Assembly (NCBI GenBank): GCA_016709225.1
Contig: JADJEE010000002.1
Span: 1,116,001-1,180,000, forward strand
DNA: 64,000 nt
Source: Deltaproteobacteria bacterium
GTDB taxonomy: Bacteria > Myxococcota_A > Polyangia > Nannocystales > Nannocystaceae
Reading direction: 5' to 3'
A program made the translations under genes and the position numbers. The stretch's first letter is position 1, and every line of letters starts with the position of its first letter. Below the pieces are notes generated by a model, which saw only the letters and a list, made by a program, of their open reading frames with translations, was not told the DNA's origin and made no database searches. Of the stretch, positions 25,056 to 33,288 are shown one piece after another.

Positions 25056-27230
25056 TCACTCCGCCGTGAATTCGCTGCGCGGCCCGTCGACACTGTGGGT
25101 GCAGTCGGTCACCCGCGCGAACCACTCATACCGCCCGCCCGCGGCCAGCCCCGACCACGGCAGGTCGACGGTGCTGCCGGCCTGCACGTGCTCGACGGTG
25201 CCGATGAGCTCGAACTCGCCGCCGCCGTGGTCGAGATCGATGGGCAGCACGAAGTGCGCGTCGTCGGTCTCGTACCACTGGTCGAAGTGCGGTGAGTAGG
25301 TCTGTACCTCGAGCTCGCCGAGGTCGGCGCGGAAGCTCATCAGGCGCAGCTTGCCGGAGCCGCCCATGCCGTCGAACTGGTAGTCCGACAGCAGCGAGTG
25401 CACGGTGCTGGCGGCGACGTCGGTGCGACGGCCCTCGTCCTGCACGTGACCGCAGACCATCAGCCGCAGGTTGGGCTCGCCGCGCAGCGCCTGCCAGCGG
25501 GCCTGGCCCTGGGCCGAGAACGGCGTGTCGACGGTGACGCCGTTGCCGGTGCCGACCAGGCACGAGTGCTGCACCACGATGCCGTAGTGATCGGGGTGAT
25601 CGGCGAGCACGCGACGCGCCCACGCGAGCACGTCGGCGTCGGGGCCGGTGTTGTCGGTCGGGGTGCCGGGCTGGTCGTACTCGAAGAACAGCGCCACGAA
25701 CTGGGTATCGCCGCTGCCGAAGGTGATGAACGAGGCGTCGTTACGATCGCCGAAGTGGCCACCGTAGTAGTCGCGACCCTCGAAGCGCGTGGTGCCGAAG
25801 TACTGGTTGTAGAAGCCGGTCTGGCCGGGATACGAGTTGGTGGCCTGATCGTGATTGCCGACCGCGACGCCGTAGGCCACGCCCTCGGGCCGATCGGGCA
25901 GCGCGTCCTCGAGGCGCTCGAGCGCGTTCTGGGCGACCATCCACTCCTCGACGTAGGTGTGGCCGTCGTCGACCAGATCGCCCACGTGCAGCACCGCCCG
26001 CACGTCGAGCGACTCGGCGCTGTCGGCCAGCCACTGGGTCTGGTCGTAGAACATCTGCGCGCTGCCACCATGGGTGCCGTCGCAGTAGTACTGGGTGTCG
26101 GGCAGCACCGCGATCGAGAACGACTCGAGCTCCGGGATCGGGCGCCCCCACAGCTCGACGCGCAGCTCGTCGGCGTCGGCGTCGGCGGTCTGCACCGACA
26201 GCACCACGGCGTCCGACGGCGCGGTCTCGACGGGCGCGAGGTTGGTCGCGCTCGGTGATGCCGAGGCGATCCGCGGCCGCCCCGGCAGCGACCACGCCCC
26301 GCCGGTGCGCTCGCCGACGAAGCCGCCCACGAGCTCGGGCACGCTGCCGTCGTCGACGGCGTCGAGCGGCCAGTGGGCGACCAGGCCCGTGGTGTCGGGC
26401 GGCGCGGCGAACATGCCCGCCTGCAGTGCGGCCTCGTCGAGCGCACGATCCCAGATGCGCGCGTCGTCGATGCGACCATCGAAGGAGCCCGCGGCGCGTC
26501 CCATCGAGTCGTAGGTGGTTCCGATGCCGCTGTGCTGGATGCTGTCGTTGCGGGGGCTCGCGCCGTCGGTCGACGCGGTCGCGTCGAGCGAACCGTCGAG
26601 GTAGAGCCGCCAGTTGCTGCCGTCGAAGCTCGCCGCGACGTGGTGCCATGCGCCGGTCTCGAGCACCGCGGTGCCGGTCACCGGATGATTGAGGCCACTG
26701 GCGAGATCCTCGAAGTCGGCCGCGAGGTGGCCCTGGGCATCGACGCCGAACACGTAGTTGCAATCGACGGTGCTGCCGTCGTCCTCGCCGCGACCCTTGG
26801 AGAGGATCGGCTCGACCGCCACACCGCCGACGCCCGACGACGCGGTGGTGCCATAGCCATCCCAGCGCACCCACGCCTCGAGGGTGAACTCCGCCAGCCC
26901 GAGCGCGGGCACCAGGCCGACGTGCACGCCCTCGCCCGCGCCGACCAGCTCGAGCGCGGCGCCCGGATCGTCGTCACCGCAGGTCGGTGGCACCGGCACG
27001 CCCATGTCCGGCAGCGGCGCGTCGTCGTGACCGCTGTCGCTGCTGTCGGCCGCGTTGCTGGTCGCGCCCGAGCTGCCCGCCGCGGTGCTGTCGCCCGAGC
27101 CGACGCCGCCGTCGTCACCGCGACCGCCCGATCCCCCTGTGCCGCATCCGACGACGCCGAGCAACGCGCTCGCGATCGCCAGCTGCGCCGAACCTCGAAT
27201 GCACGCCTGCGTGCCCTTGCAGTGCCCCAT
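25056..27230 (-). CDS. Lipoprotein with LamG domain and calcineurin-like phosphoesterase domain
   Basis: A 724-residue surface lipoprotein. Lipobox VVGC near residue 26, Gly/Ser/Asp linker, then a LamG/concanavalin-A-like domain at ~75-280 (FTLEAWVRWDGYG, WHHVAASFDGSNWRLYLDG, GRIDDARIWDRALDEAAL). The second half is a metallophosphoesterase: VLPDTQYY, VLHVGDLVDDG, GNHDQ, VVQHS and VCGHV are the five metal-binding motifs in order. A fibronectin/beta C-terminal part follows. Enzymes of this layout may cleave phosphoesters in cell-wall or extracellular polymers, with LamG binding sugar. ATG at 27230 chosen for its signal peptide. Divergent from the FrnE-like gene. Confidence 0.88.
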   Translation of the reverse strand: MGHCKGTQACIRGSAQLAIASALLGVVGCGTGGSGGRGDDGGVGSGDSTAAGSSGATSNAADSSDSGHDDAPLPDMGVPVPPTCGDDDPGAALELVGAGEGVHVGLVPALGLAEFTLEAWVRWDGYGTTASSGVGGVAVEPILSKGRGEDDGSTVDCNYVFGVDAQGHLAADFEDLASGLNHPVTGTAVLETGAWHHVAASFDGSNWRLYLDGSLDATASTDGASPRNDSIQHSGIGTTYDSMGRAAGSFDGRIDDARIWDRALDEAALQAGMFAAPPDTTGLVAHWPLDAVDDGSVPELVGGFVGERTGGAWSLPGRPRIASASPSATNLAPVETAPSDAVVLSVQTADADADELRVELWGRPIPELESFSIAVLPDTQYYCDGTHGGSAQMFYDQTQWLADSAESLDVRAVLHVGDLVDDGHTYVEEWMVAQNALERLEDALPDRPEGVAYGVAVGNHDQATNSYPGQTGFYNQYFGTTRFEGRDYYGGHFGDRNDASFITFGSGDTQFVALFFEYDQPGTPTDNTGPDADVLAWARRVLADHPDHYGIVVQHSCLVGTGNGVTVDTPFSAQGQARWQALRGEPNLRLMVCGHVQDEGRRTDVAASTVHSLLSDYQFDGMGGSGKLRLMSFRADLGELEVQTYSPHFDQWYETDDAHFVLPIDLDHGGGEFELIGTVEHVQAGSTVDLPWSGLAAGGRYEWFARVTDCTHSVDGPRSEFTAE

Positions 27231-27394
27231 GGTCGCGAGCGTACTGCAGCGACCGCGGCGTCGACCCGCGCCGGCGATCGCCGCTACGCAGGAGTCGCAA
27301 CCACGCGCACGGCCCGCGCGCGATCGCGTGGGCCAGTGCACGCTCGCGACGCGGGCCGACGCGCGCGATCACCCGTGCTAGCTTGGACACCAAG

Positions 27395-28111
27395 GTGAAA
27401 CCCCTTCGCGTCGAAGTTTGGTCGGACATCGCGTGTCCGTGGTGTTGGGTCGGCAAGCGTCACCTCGAGCAGGCGATCGCGGGCGCGGGCGATCTCGGCG
27501 ACGTCGAGGTGGTCTCGCGTGCGTTCGAGCTCGACCCGGCGGCGCCGCAGCAGCCCGAGCCGGGCCTCGATCTGGTCGCTCGACTCGCGCGCAAGTACGG
27601 CGCGTCGATGCAGCAGGCGCAGCAGATGATCGATCGCATGACGCAGGTGGGTGCCGCCGACGGCCTCGACTTCCGCTTCGATCGCGTGGTGCCGGTGCGC
27701 ACCTTCGACGCGCACCGGCTGCTGCACTGGGCCGCGCTCGAGGGCCGGCAGCCACAGCTGGTCGAGGCCCTGTTCCGCGCGTACATGCACGAGGGTCGCG
27801 CGGTCTCCGATCACGACGTGCTGGTCGAGCTCGCCGCGCAGGCCGGCCTCGATCCCGAGCGCGCCCGCGCGACGCTGGCCGGCGATGCGTACACGCAGGA
27901 GGTTCGCGCCGAGCAAAAGAAGGCGCGGGAGCTCGGCATCACCGGCGTGCCGTTCTTCGTGGTCGACGGCCGCTACGGCATCTCCGGTGCGCAGCCGGCC
28001 GCGGTGCTCCGCAAGGTGCTCGAGCAGGCGCGCAGCGAGCAGGCCGAGCAGGCGCCCGCGGCCGACGACCCCCTCGCGTGTGGCCCCGACGGCTGCGACG
28101 TACCGGCGTAG
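27395..28111 (+). CDS. DsbA family oxidoreductase, FrnE-like
   Basis: A 238-residue thioredoxin-fold protein without a signal peptide. It begins VKPLRVEVWSDIACPWCWVG, with the active-site pair Cys-14/Cys-17 (CPWC) directly after the first strand, and has the helical insert and the cis-Pro motif GITGVPFFVVDGRYGISGAQ typical of FrnE/DsbA cytosolic members. A C-terminal CGPDGCDV adds a second Cys pair. Such proteins are thought to act as cytoplasmic disulfide oxidoreductases; FrnE of Deinococcus contributes to oxidative stress resistance. Start GTG at 27395; a TTG four codons upstream is possible. Confidence 0.9.
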   Translation: MKPLRVEVWSDIACPWCWVGKRHLEQAIAGAGDLGDVEVVSRAFELDPAAPQQPEPGLDLVARLARKYGASMQQAQQMIDRMTQVGAADGLDFRFDRVVPVRTFDAHRLLHWAALEGRQPQLVEALFRAYMHEGRAVSDHDVLVELAAQAGLDPERARATLAGDAYTQEVRAEQKKARELGITGVPFFVVDGRYGISGAQPAAVLRKVLEQARSEQAEQAPAADDPLACGPDGCDVPA

Positions 28112-28158
28112 GCGTACCCGGGTGACGGCGCGAGGGCGATCGGTCATCCTCGGATCCC

Positions 28159-28758
28159 ATGACGCCATGGTCTCGACGCATTCGGATGCTGCTGACGTGC
28201 ATCGCGATCACCGCCTGCGGTGGTGACGACGGCGGCAGTGGGACCAACCCCACCACCACCGACCCGACCACGACGGCCATGACCGCGGGCTCGAGCTCGA
28301 CGACCGACGTCGGCACGGGCAGCTCGTCCGGCGGTGCCGAAGCCAGCTCCGGCGGCGCCGAGACCAGCTCGAGCGGCGCCGCCGACTCGAGCTCGGGTGG
28401 CGCCACCACCGGGCCTGCCTGCGATCCGCCGGTGGTCGGCGAGTGGAACGCGTGTCGCGACGAGATGGGCACCATCGACAACACGCTGTGCAACTGGATG
28501 GGCACCGGACGCAGCGTCGGGACCATCAGCTGCCTGTCGGCGTCCTCGAACGCCGACGCCAACGTGTGCTTCATCCGCGGCTGCGTCGACGCCTGCGACT
28601 GCTTCGATGCGCCCGCGACCGGCACCGCCGAGGTCGTGTGCGCGCCGATCCTCGCCAACGACGAGATGGGCTGCGCGCTCGACTGCAGCGAGGGCAAGCT
28701 GTGCCCCGACGGCATGGAGTGCCTCGACAACCTCTGCTTCTGGGTGCCGCCGGCATGA
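28159..28758 (+). CDS. Lipoprotein with Ser/Thr/Gly linker and Cys-rich domain
   Basis: A 199-residue lipoprotein (lipobox ITAC near residue 20). The linker contains repeated Thr-Asp-Pro and SSGGAE/SSGGAT units. The mature ~110-residue domain has 12 or more cysteines (e.g. NVCFIRGCVDACDCFDAP, LDCSEGKLCPDGMECLDNLC) and is probably a disulfide-stabilised extracellular module. Its stop overlaps the ATG of the pirin gene by 4 bases, so the two are likely one operon. Confidence 0.8.
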   Translation: MTPWSRRIRMLLTCIAITACGGDDGGSGTNPTTTDPTTTAMTAGSSSTTDVGTGSSSGGAEASSGGAETSSSGAADSSSGGATTGPACDPPVVGEWNACRDEMGTIDNTLCNWMGTGRSVGTISCLSASSNADANVCFIRGCVDACDCFDAPATGTAEVVCAPILANDEMGCALDCSEGKLCPDGMECLDNLCFWVPPA

Positions 28759-29603
28759 GGCCGTGGCGTCGTCGCGAGCTGCTGCGCTCGCTGCCGGCCG
28801 TCGCGCTCGCGCCCGCGATCATCGGTTGCGAGGGCAAGGGCACCACCATCGTGCGGCCACCGCGATCGGGGCTGGCGCAGATCCGCCAGCGCATCGAGGC
28901 GCGCGCGACCACCGACGGCGCGGGCGCGACGTTGCACCGCGTGTTCCCCGGGCCAACGCTCGCGAACCTCGATCCGTTCGTGCTGCTCGACGACTTCGAC
29001 GTCACCGAGCCCGCCGGCTTCCCCGAGCACCCCCACCGCGGCTTCGAAGCGTTCACCTACATGATCGCCGGCGAGTTCCACCACGAGGACAACCTCGGCA
29101 ACCGCTCGGCCATCGGCGCGGGCGGGACCCAGCGCTTCAACTCGGGGGCAGGCGCGCGGCACTCGGAGATGCCGGGGCCGGGCGGCAGCAACCGCGGCCT
29201 GCAGCTGTGGGTCAACCTCGAGGCCTCGCGCAAGACGATGGCGCCGGAGTACGAGGGCATCGCGGGTCGCGACATGCCCGTGCGCGAGGTCGACGGGCTG
29301 CGCGTGCGCACCATCGCCGGTGGCGACTCGCCGGTCGCCCTGCACACCGAGGTCGACTACCTCGACGTCGAGTTGCTGGCCGACACGAGCTTCGAGCGCG
29401 AGGTATCCACGGCGCACGACGGCCTGCTGTACGTGCTCGCCGGCGAGATCACGATCGGCGACGAGCACATCCCGGCCCGCACCGCCGCGTCGCTGGGCCC
29501 CGGCGCCGTGCAGGTGCGCGGCGCCGCGGGTGCTCGCTTCGCGTGGCTCACCGGACGGCCGCACCGCCAGCCGATTCGCCACCGTGGCCCGTTCGTCGAC
29601 TGA
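28755..29603 (+). CDS. Exported pirin-family (bicupin) protein
   Basis: A 282-residue pirin. The N-terminal cupin has FPEHPHRGFEAFTYMIAGEF, whose His/His/His/Glu set is the pirin iron site (HPHRG...E). The second cupin-like half is in the last ~100 residues. Unusually, the N-terminus is RRRELLRSLPAVALAPAIIGC, which looks like a Tat/lipoprotein signal, so this member is probably exported. The C-terminus stops at RHRGPFVD, where other pirins continue with a further short segment (PFVMNT...). Some pirins are quercetin dioxygenases. Co-transcribed with the Cys-rich lipoprotein. Confidence 0.85.
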   Translation: MRPWRRRELLRSLPAVALAPAIIGCEGKGTTIVRPPRSGLAQIRQRIEARATTDGAGATLHRVFPGPTLANLDPFVLLDDFDVTEPAGFPEHPHRGFEAFTYMIAGEFHHEDNLGNRSAIGAGGTQRFNSGAGARHSEMPGPGGSNRGLQLWVNLEASRKTMAPEYEGIAGRDMPVREVDGLRVRTIAGGDSPVALHTEVDYLDVELLADTSFEREVSTAHDGLLYVLAGEITIGDEHIPARTAASLGPGAVQVRGAAGARFAWLTGRPHRQPIRHRGPFVD

Positions 29604-29704
29604 CGACGATGCGCGACCACTTCGCGTCGACGCCCGAGACACGCGCGGACGATCGCTCGCGCCCCGCGACAGACCTGCTACAACCGCAGGCCACGCAACC
29701 TTAG

Positions 29705-30739
29705 ATGGCGCCCCTGGCATCGATCGTCGCGGCACGACTGCTGCTCGCCCCCGACCCGGCGCACGCCGATGTCGATCCGTGGGCGGGCGAGCCGGCCGCA
29801 TCGTTCGGCGCGGTGCAGCTGCGCTGGCGCGGCCTCGACGGCTGCCCCGATCTCATGCGCCTGTCGGCCGAGATCCGCGCCGGCCTCGGTGTGCCACCGG
29901 CCCCGGGCGATCCGCTCGCGCTGCGCATCGACGCGCAGGTGCAAGCCCTCGACGCCGGCCAGCTCGAGCTCGCCGCGACCACGACCTCGGCGACCGGCCA
30001 CGAGACGCGCACGTGGGTGGTCGACAGCTGCGAGGTCGCGGCCGAGCTGACCGCCGCGCTCGTCACCTCGGCGATCGATCAGGCCAACCTCGAGCCGCTC
30101 GAGCCGCTGCCACCGCCGACGCCGGGCCCGCGCGCGGCGGCACCGATCGCCCCCGCACCGACGCCCTCGGCGGCGCCGCAGCAACCCCCGCCGCGGTGGC
30201 GCACGCGCCCGGGCTTCGCGGTGCGGGCGAGCGCCGGCTTCGAGGCCGGCGGGCTGCCGAAGATCGGGGCCGGCTTCGCGCTCGCGGTCGCACTCACCTG
30301 GCGATGGCTGCGAGTCGAGGCGATGGCGAGCCAGTGGTTGCCGCGCGAGGCCAGCTCCGACGGCGGTGCGAAGGCCCGCATCCTCCTCACCACCGCGACG
30401 CTTCGGGGCTGTGCACAGGCGCGGCTCGGTCGTCGCGTCGAGCTCATGCCGGGCTGCACCGGCATCGAGCTGGGCTCGGCCTTCGGGCGCGGTGAGAACC
30501 TCGATCTCAACCTCGACGACCAGGTCCTCTGGGCGGCATGGGACCTGGGCGCCGGGCTCGCGGTTCGCGCCCACCGGCGCCTCCGCGTGATGATCGACGC
30601 GCATGCTGCGATACCGCTCGGATCGCCGCGCTTCGAGATCCGCAACGAGGGCGCGATCTGGCGCGCGGCGGTGGGGGTCCGGGTGCTGGCCGGCCTCGAG
30701 ATCGTGCTCGCCGACCCACGAAGACGCCGCCGACCGTGA
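29705..30739 (+). CDS. Secreted outer-membrane-type protein, paralogue of the one at 20917
   Basis: A 344-residue protein with a short signal peptide (ends AHA, ~residue 21). The N-terminal domain LRWRGLDGCPDLMRLSAEI and WVVDSCEVAAELTAALV parallels the protein at 20917 (GCPDAAQVREHV; GTSCEALTAAAGLL). A Pro-rich linker is followed by a beta-rich C-terminal region (FRVEAMASQWLPRE-like strands) ending with a strand IEIVLADP. It lies 3 bases before the next ATG. It is probably the envelope component of a second copy of the ECF module. Confidence 0.78.
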   Translation: MAPLASIVAARLLLAPDPAHADVDPWAGEPAASFGAVQLRWRGLDGCPDLMRLSAEIRAGLGVPPAPGDPLALRIDAQVQALDAGQLELAATTTSATGHETRTWVVDSCEVAAELTAALVTSAIDQANLEPLEPLPPPTPGPRAAAPIAPAPTPSAAPQQPPPRWRTRPGFAVRASAGFEAGGLPKIGAGFALAVALTWRWLRVEAMASQWLPREASSDGGAKARILLTTATLRGCAQARLGRRVELMPGCTGIELGSAFGRGENLDLNLDDQVLWAAWDLGAGLAVRAHRRLRVMIDAHAAIPLGSPRFEIRNEGAIWRAAVGVRVLAGLEIVLADPRRRRRP

Positions 30740-30742
30740 CGG

Positions 30743-31342
30743 ATGCGCCACCTCGCGGCATGTAGATCCGAGGTGGCCTCCATCACCAGCCTGCGCGAAC
30801 GCGCCCGCATCGAGCGGGAGCCCGAGACGGTGACGGGCGAGCTCGCCGATCTCGCGCGGATGTACCAGGCCCACCACGACTTCGTGTGGCGGGTGCTGCA
30901 GAACCTCGGCGTCGAGCGGGCGACGATCGAGGACGCGGTGCAGGACGTGTTCCTCGTGCTGCACCGGCGCCGTGAGGCCTTCGATGACCGCGGGGAGATC
31001 CGCGGCCTGCTGTTCGGCATCGCGCGACGCATCGCTCGCAACCATCGCCGCATCGCCGAGCGACCGCGCCGCTACTCGCTGCCACCCGAGCTGGTGCGCG
31101 CCGACGATCCCGACGACGCGATCGCCCGCCGCCAGGCCGCGGCGATCGTCGCGGGCTTCATCGAGCGACTCGACGAGGACCGCCGCATGGTGTTCGTGCT
31201 GTCCGAGATCGAGGGCATGCCGATGCCGCAGGTCGCCGATGCGCTCGGCATCAAGCTCAACACCGCGTACTCGCGACTGCGACTGGCGCGTCAACAGTTC
31301 CACAGCACGGTGGCCCTCCACCGCGACACAGGTGCAGCATGA
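30743..31342 (+). CDS. ECF-type sigma factor, stand-alone version
   Basis: A 199-residue ECF sigma factor: TIEDAVQDVFLVLHRRREAF and LLFGIARRIARNHRR (region 2), MPQVADALGIKLNTAYSRLR (region 4). It is the paralogue of the sigma part of the fusion at 21963 (both share the VQDVF..HRR and GI.L.TAYSR segments). The start may be ATG 30743 or GTG 30773, three bases or more after the envelope gene. It ends in an ATGA overlap with the next gene, which encodes the separate membrane-TPR partner. Confidence 0.88.
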   Translation: MRHLAACRSEVASITSLRERARIEREPETVTGELADLARMYQAHHDFVWRVLQNLGVERATIEDAVQDVFLVLHRRREAFDDRGEIRGLLFGIARRIARNHRRIAERPRRYSLPPELVRADDPDDAIARRQAAAIVAGFIERLDEDRRMVFVLSEIEGMPMPQVADALGIKLNTAYSRLRLARQQFHSTVALHRDTGAA

Positions 31343-32188
31343 CGGAACACGAGCGCTACCTCGCGGCCTATCGCGAGCTGCACCGACCGACCGACGACGA
31401 GCGCACGCGCGGCTGGCAGGGCCTGGCCGCACGCGCACGCGCCGGTGAGATCGTCGCACTCGAGGATGGCGACGACGATCCTGTCACGGGCACGGGCACC
31501 GCCACGCGGCGCGGCGCACCGGTGGTGCTGTTCGCGGCCGCCGCCGCCGCCGCGCTGCTGTGGCTCGGCGCGCAGCTGCCCTCGTGGCTCGCCAGCGATG
31601 GCGGACACGTGAGCCCGCAGGCGGCCAGCGACGCTCGACGCACGCCGTCGTCGTCGCAGGCGCGCGTCGTCGACGACGTGAAGACCGTGGCACCGGTGCC
31701 GGCCGAACCACCGCAGCGGCGCGAGGCCGCGACGCCCAGCGTGACCCCCTCGCCGACGCCCACACCCGCGGCATCCGACGACGCGACCGCGATCGCGCCG
31801 CCTCGCGCGGGCCGCCGTGCGCCGGTCATCGACGCGCCGCGCGAGGCCACGAGCGTCGACGAGGTGCCAGCCCTGCCCGCGCCCACCGAGCCGCCCGCGG
31901 CCGTCGCTGCCGAAGCGACCATCGACGCCGACGAGATCGCGGCGCTGCGTGCCCGCGCAGGCGCTCGCCGCCAGTGCACCCGCGCGGGCGCTCGCAGCCG
32001 TCGCCGCGCACGCCGGGCGCTACCCGAGCTCGTCGCTCGCGGCCGAACGCGAGATCACGCGGATGCGAGCGCTGTGCAACCTCGGCCGTGCCGACGAGGT
32101 CCGCGAGGCGGCCGCGACGTTCGAGCGCGACCACGCCGGCTCGCCGCTGCTCGCCCGCGTGCGTGGGCTGTGCCCCGACGCCGACTGA
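31339..32188 (+). CDS. Membrane-anchored TPR-like protein, frameshifted; split partner of ECF sigma
   Basis: The reading frame starts at an ATGA overlap with the sigma gene. Residues 1-55 are polar (cytoplasmic), then a transmembrane helix (VVLFAAAAAAALLWLGAQL) and a ~110-residue Pro/Ala/Ser linker. Near base 31950-31965 the protein-like sequence jumps from frame 1 to frame 2: the C-terminal repeat SSSLAAEREITRMRALCNL, then RDHAGSPLLARVRGLC, continues in the other frame to a TGA at 32188. In the original frame translation runs on as Arg-rich noise to 32343. The C-terminal part matches the TPR domain of the fused protein at 21963. Either a real mutation or a sequencing error; the function would be sigma regulation, by inference. 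Confidence 0.7.
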
Positions 32189-32257
32189 CGAGACGAATTC
32201 GATCGCACGCGAGACGGATCGACCCACGCGCTGCATGGACTACTTCGGAGGATGACG

Positions 32258-33184
32258 ATGCGAAGCATTCGAATTGGACTCGGGCTCGGTTTCTGTGTGG
32301 CGACGGTGGCAGCGGCGCTCGCGTGCGATCTGCAAAAGGGTGACCTCGGCGGCAACAACCTCGAGGAGTGCAACCCGATGGTGGACAACTGCGATGCCAC
32401 CGACGGCAACGTCACCGACGGCAACGCGACCGACGGCGACGGCGGCGGCGCCGAGGGCAACTGCAATCCGATGATCGATCCGAGCTGCGGCAACGGCGAC
32501 GACGGTGCGGGTCCGTGCAACGCCGACAGCGACTGTGCGCCGGGCCAGACCTGTCAGGGTGGCATGTGTGCCGGTGGCGACGGCGGCTGCGATCCGATGA
32601 CCGACCCGACCTGCTGTGACAACCCGGCCGGCTGCGGTGACACCGAGGGCGGCACCGACGGTGGCAACGGCGAGCCGTGCATGACCGACGCCGACTGTCC
32701 GATGGGTGAGAGCTGCATCGACTACGTCTGCGGGGGCGACAGCGGTGGCAACTGCGATCCAATGACGGATCCGACCTGCTGCGACAACCCGGCCGGCTGC
32801 GGCGGCACCGACGGTGGCAATGACGGTGGCGGCCAGGCTTGCATGACCGACGCCGATTGCCCGATGGGCGAGACCTGCGTCGACAACGTCTGCGGCGGAC
32901 AGTGCGATGCCATGCTCGACCCGTGCTGCGCCGATCCGACCGCGCCCGGCTGCGGTGGCGGTGGTGATGGCGGGGCGCCATGCATGACCGACGACGATTG
33001 CGTCATGGGCGAGGTCTGCGAGAATGGCATCTGTGGCGACGGCGGCGGTGGTTGCAATCCCATGCTCGACCCGTGCTGCGCCGATCCGACCGCACCCGGC
33101 TGCGGTGGCGGTGGCGGTCAACCGTGCATGTCGGACGCCGATTGCCCGATGGGCCAGGCGTGCTCGAACGCAGTCTGCGGATAG
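32258..33184 (+). CDS. Cys-rich repeat lipoprotein
   Basis: A 308-residue lipoprotein (lipobox ALAC near residue 23). The start ATG at 32258 has GGAGG six bases upstream; an ATG at 32252 is too close. The mature chain is built from two alternating Cys motifs: five like DADCPMGESC...VCGG and six like CDPMTDPTCCDNPAGCG. They are separated by Gly/Asp-rich spacers such as GGTDGGNDGGG. All Cys are likely in disulfides and the Asp clusters may bind calcium. It closes the second ECF module and is followed by a hairpin. Likely surface adhesin or structural protein, but unproved. Confidence 0.85.
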   Translation: MRSIRIGLGLGFCVATVAAALACDLQKGDLGGNNLEECNPMVDNCDATDGNVTDGNATDGDGGGAEGNCNPMIDPSCGNGDDGAGPCNADSDCAPGQTCQGGMCAGGDGGCDPMTDPTCCDNPAGCGDTEGGTDGGNGEPCMTDADCPMGESCIDYVCGGDSGGNCDPMTDPTCCDNPAGCGGTDGGNDGGGQACMTDADCPMGETCVDNVCGGQCDAMLDPCCADPTAPGCGGGGDGGAPCMTDDDCVMGEVCENGICGDGGGGCNPMLDPCCADPTAPGCGGGGGQPCMSDADCPMGQACSNAVCG

Positions 33185-33198
33185 CAGGCAGGTGACGC

Positions 33199-33224
33199 GT
33201 GGAGCGAGCGACGGCTCGCTCCAC
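33199..33224 (+). terminator. Hairpin after the Cys-rich lipoprotein gene
   Basis: A perfect 11-base-pair stem, GTGGAGCGAGC pairing with GCTCGCTCCAC, around a 4-base loop, 14 bases past the stop codon. It lacks a downstream T-run, so it may be a weak terminator or an mRNA 3'-end stabiliser. Confidence 0.55.
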
Positions 33225-33288
33225 CCGAGACCTGCACCCGCGGGTCAGCTTGTGAGTCCCACGCGATCGGGCTAGAACCCTTGGGCGC

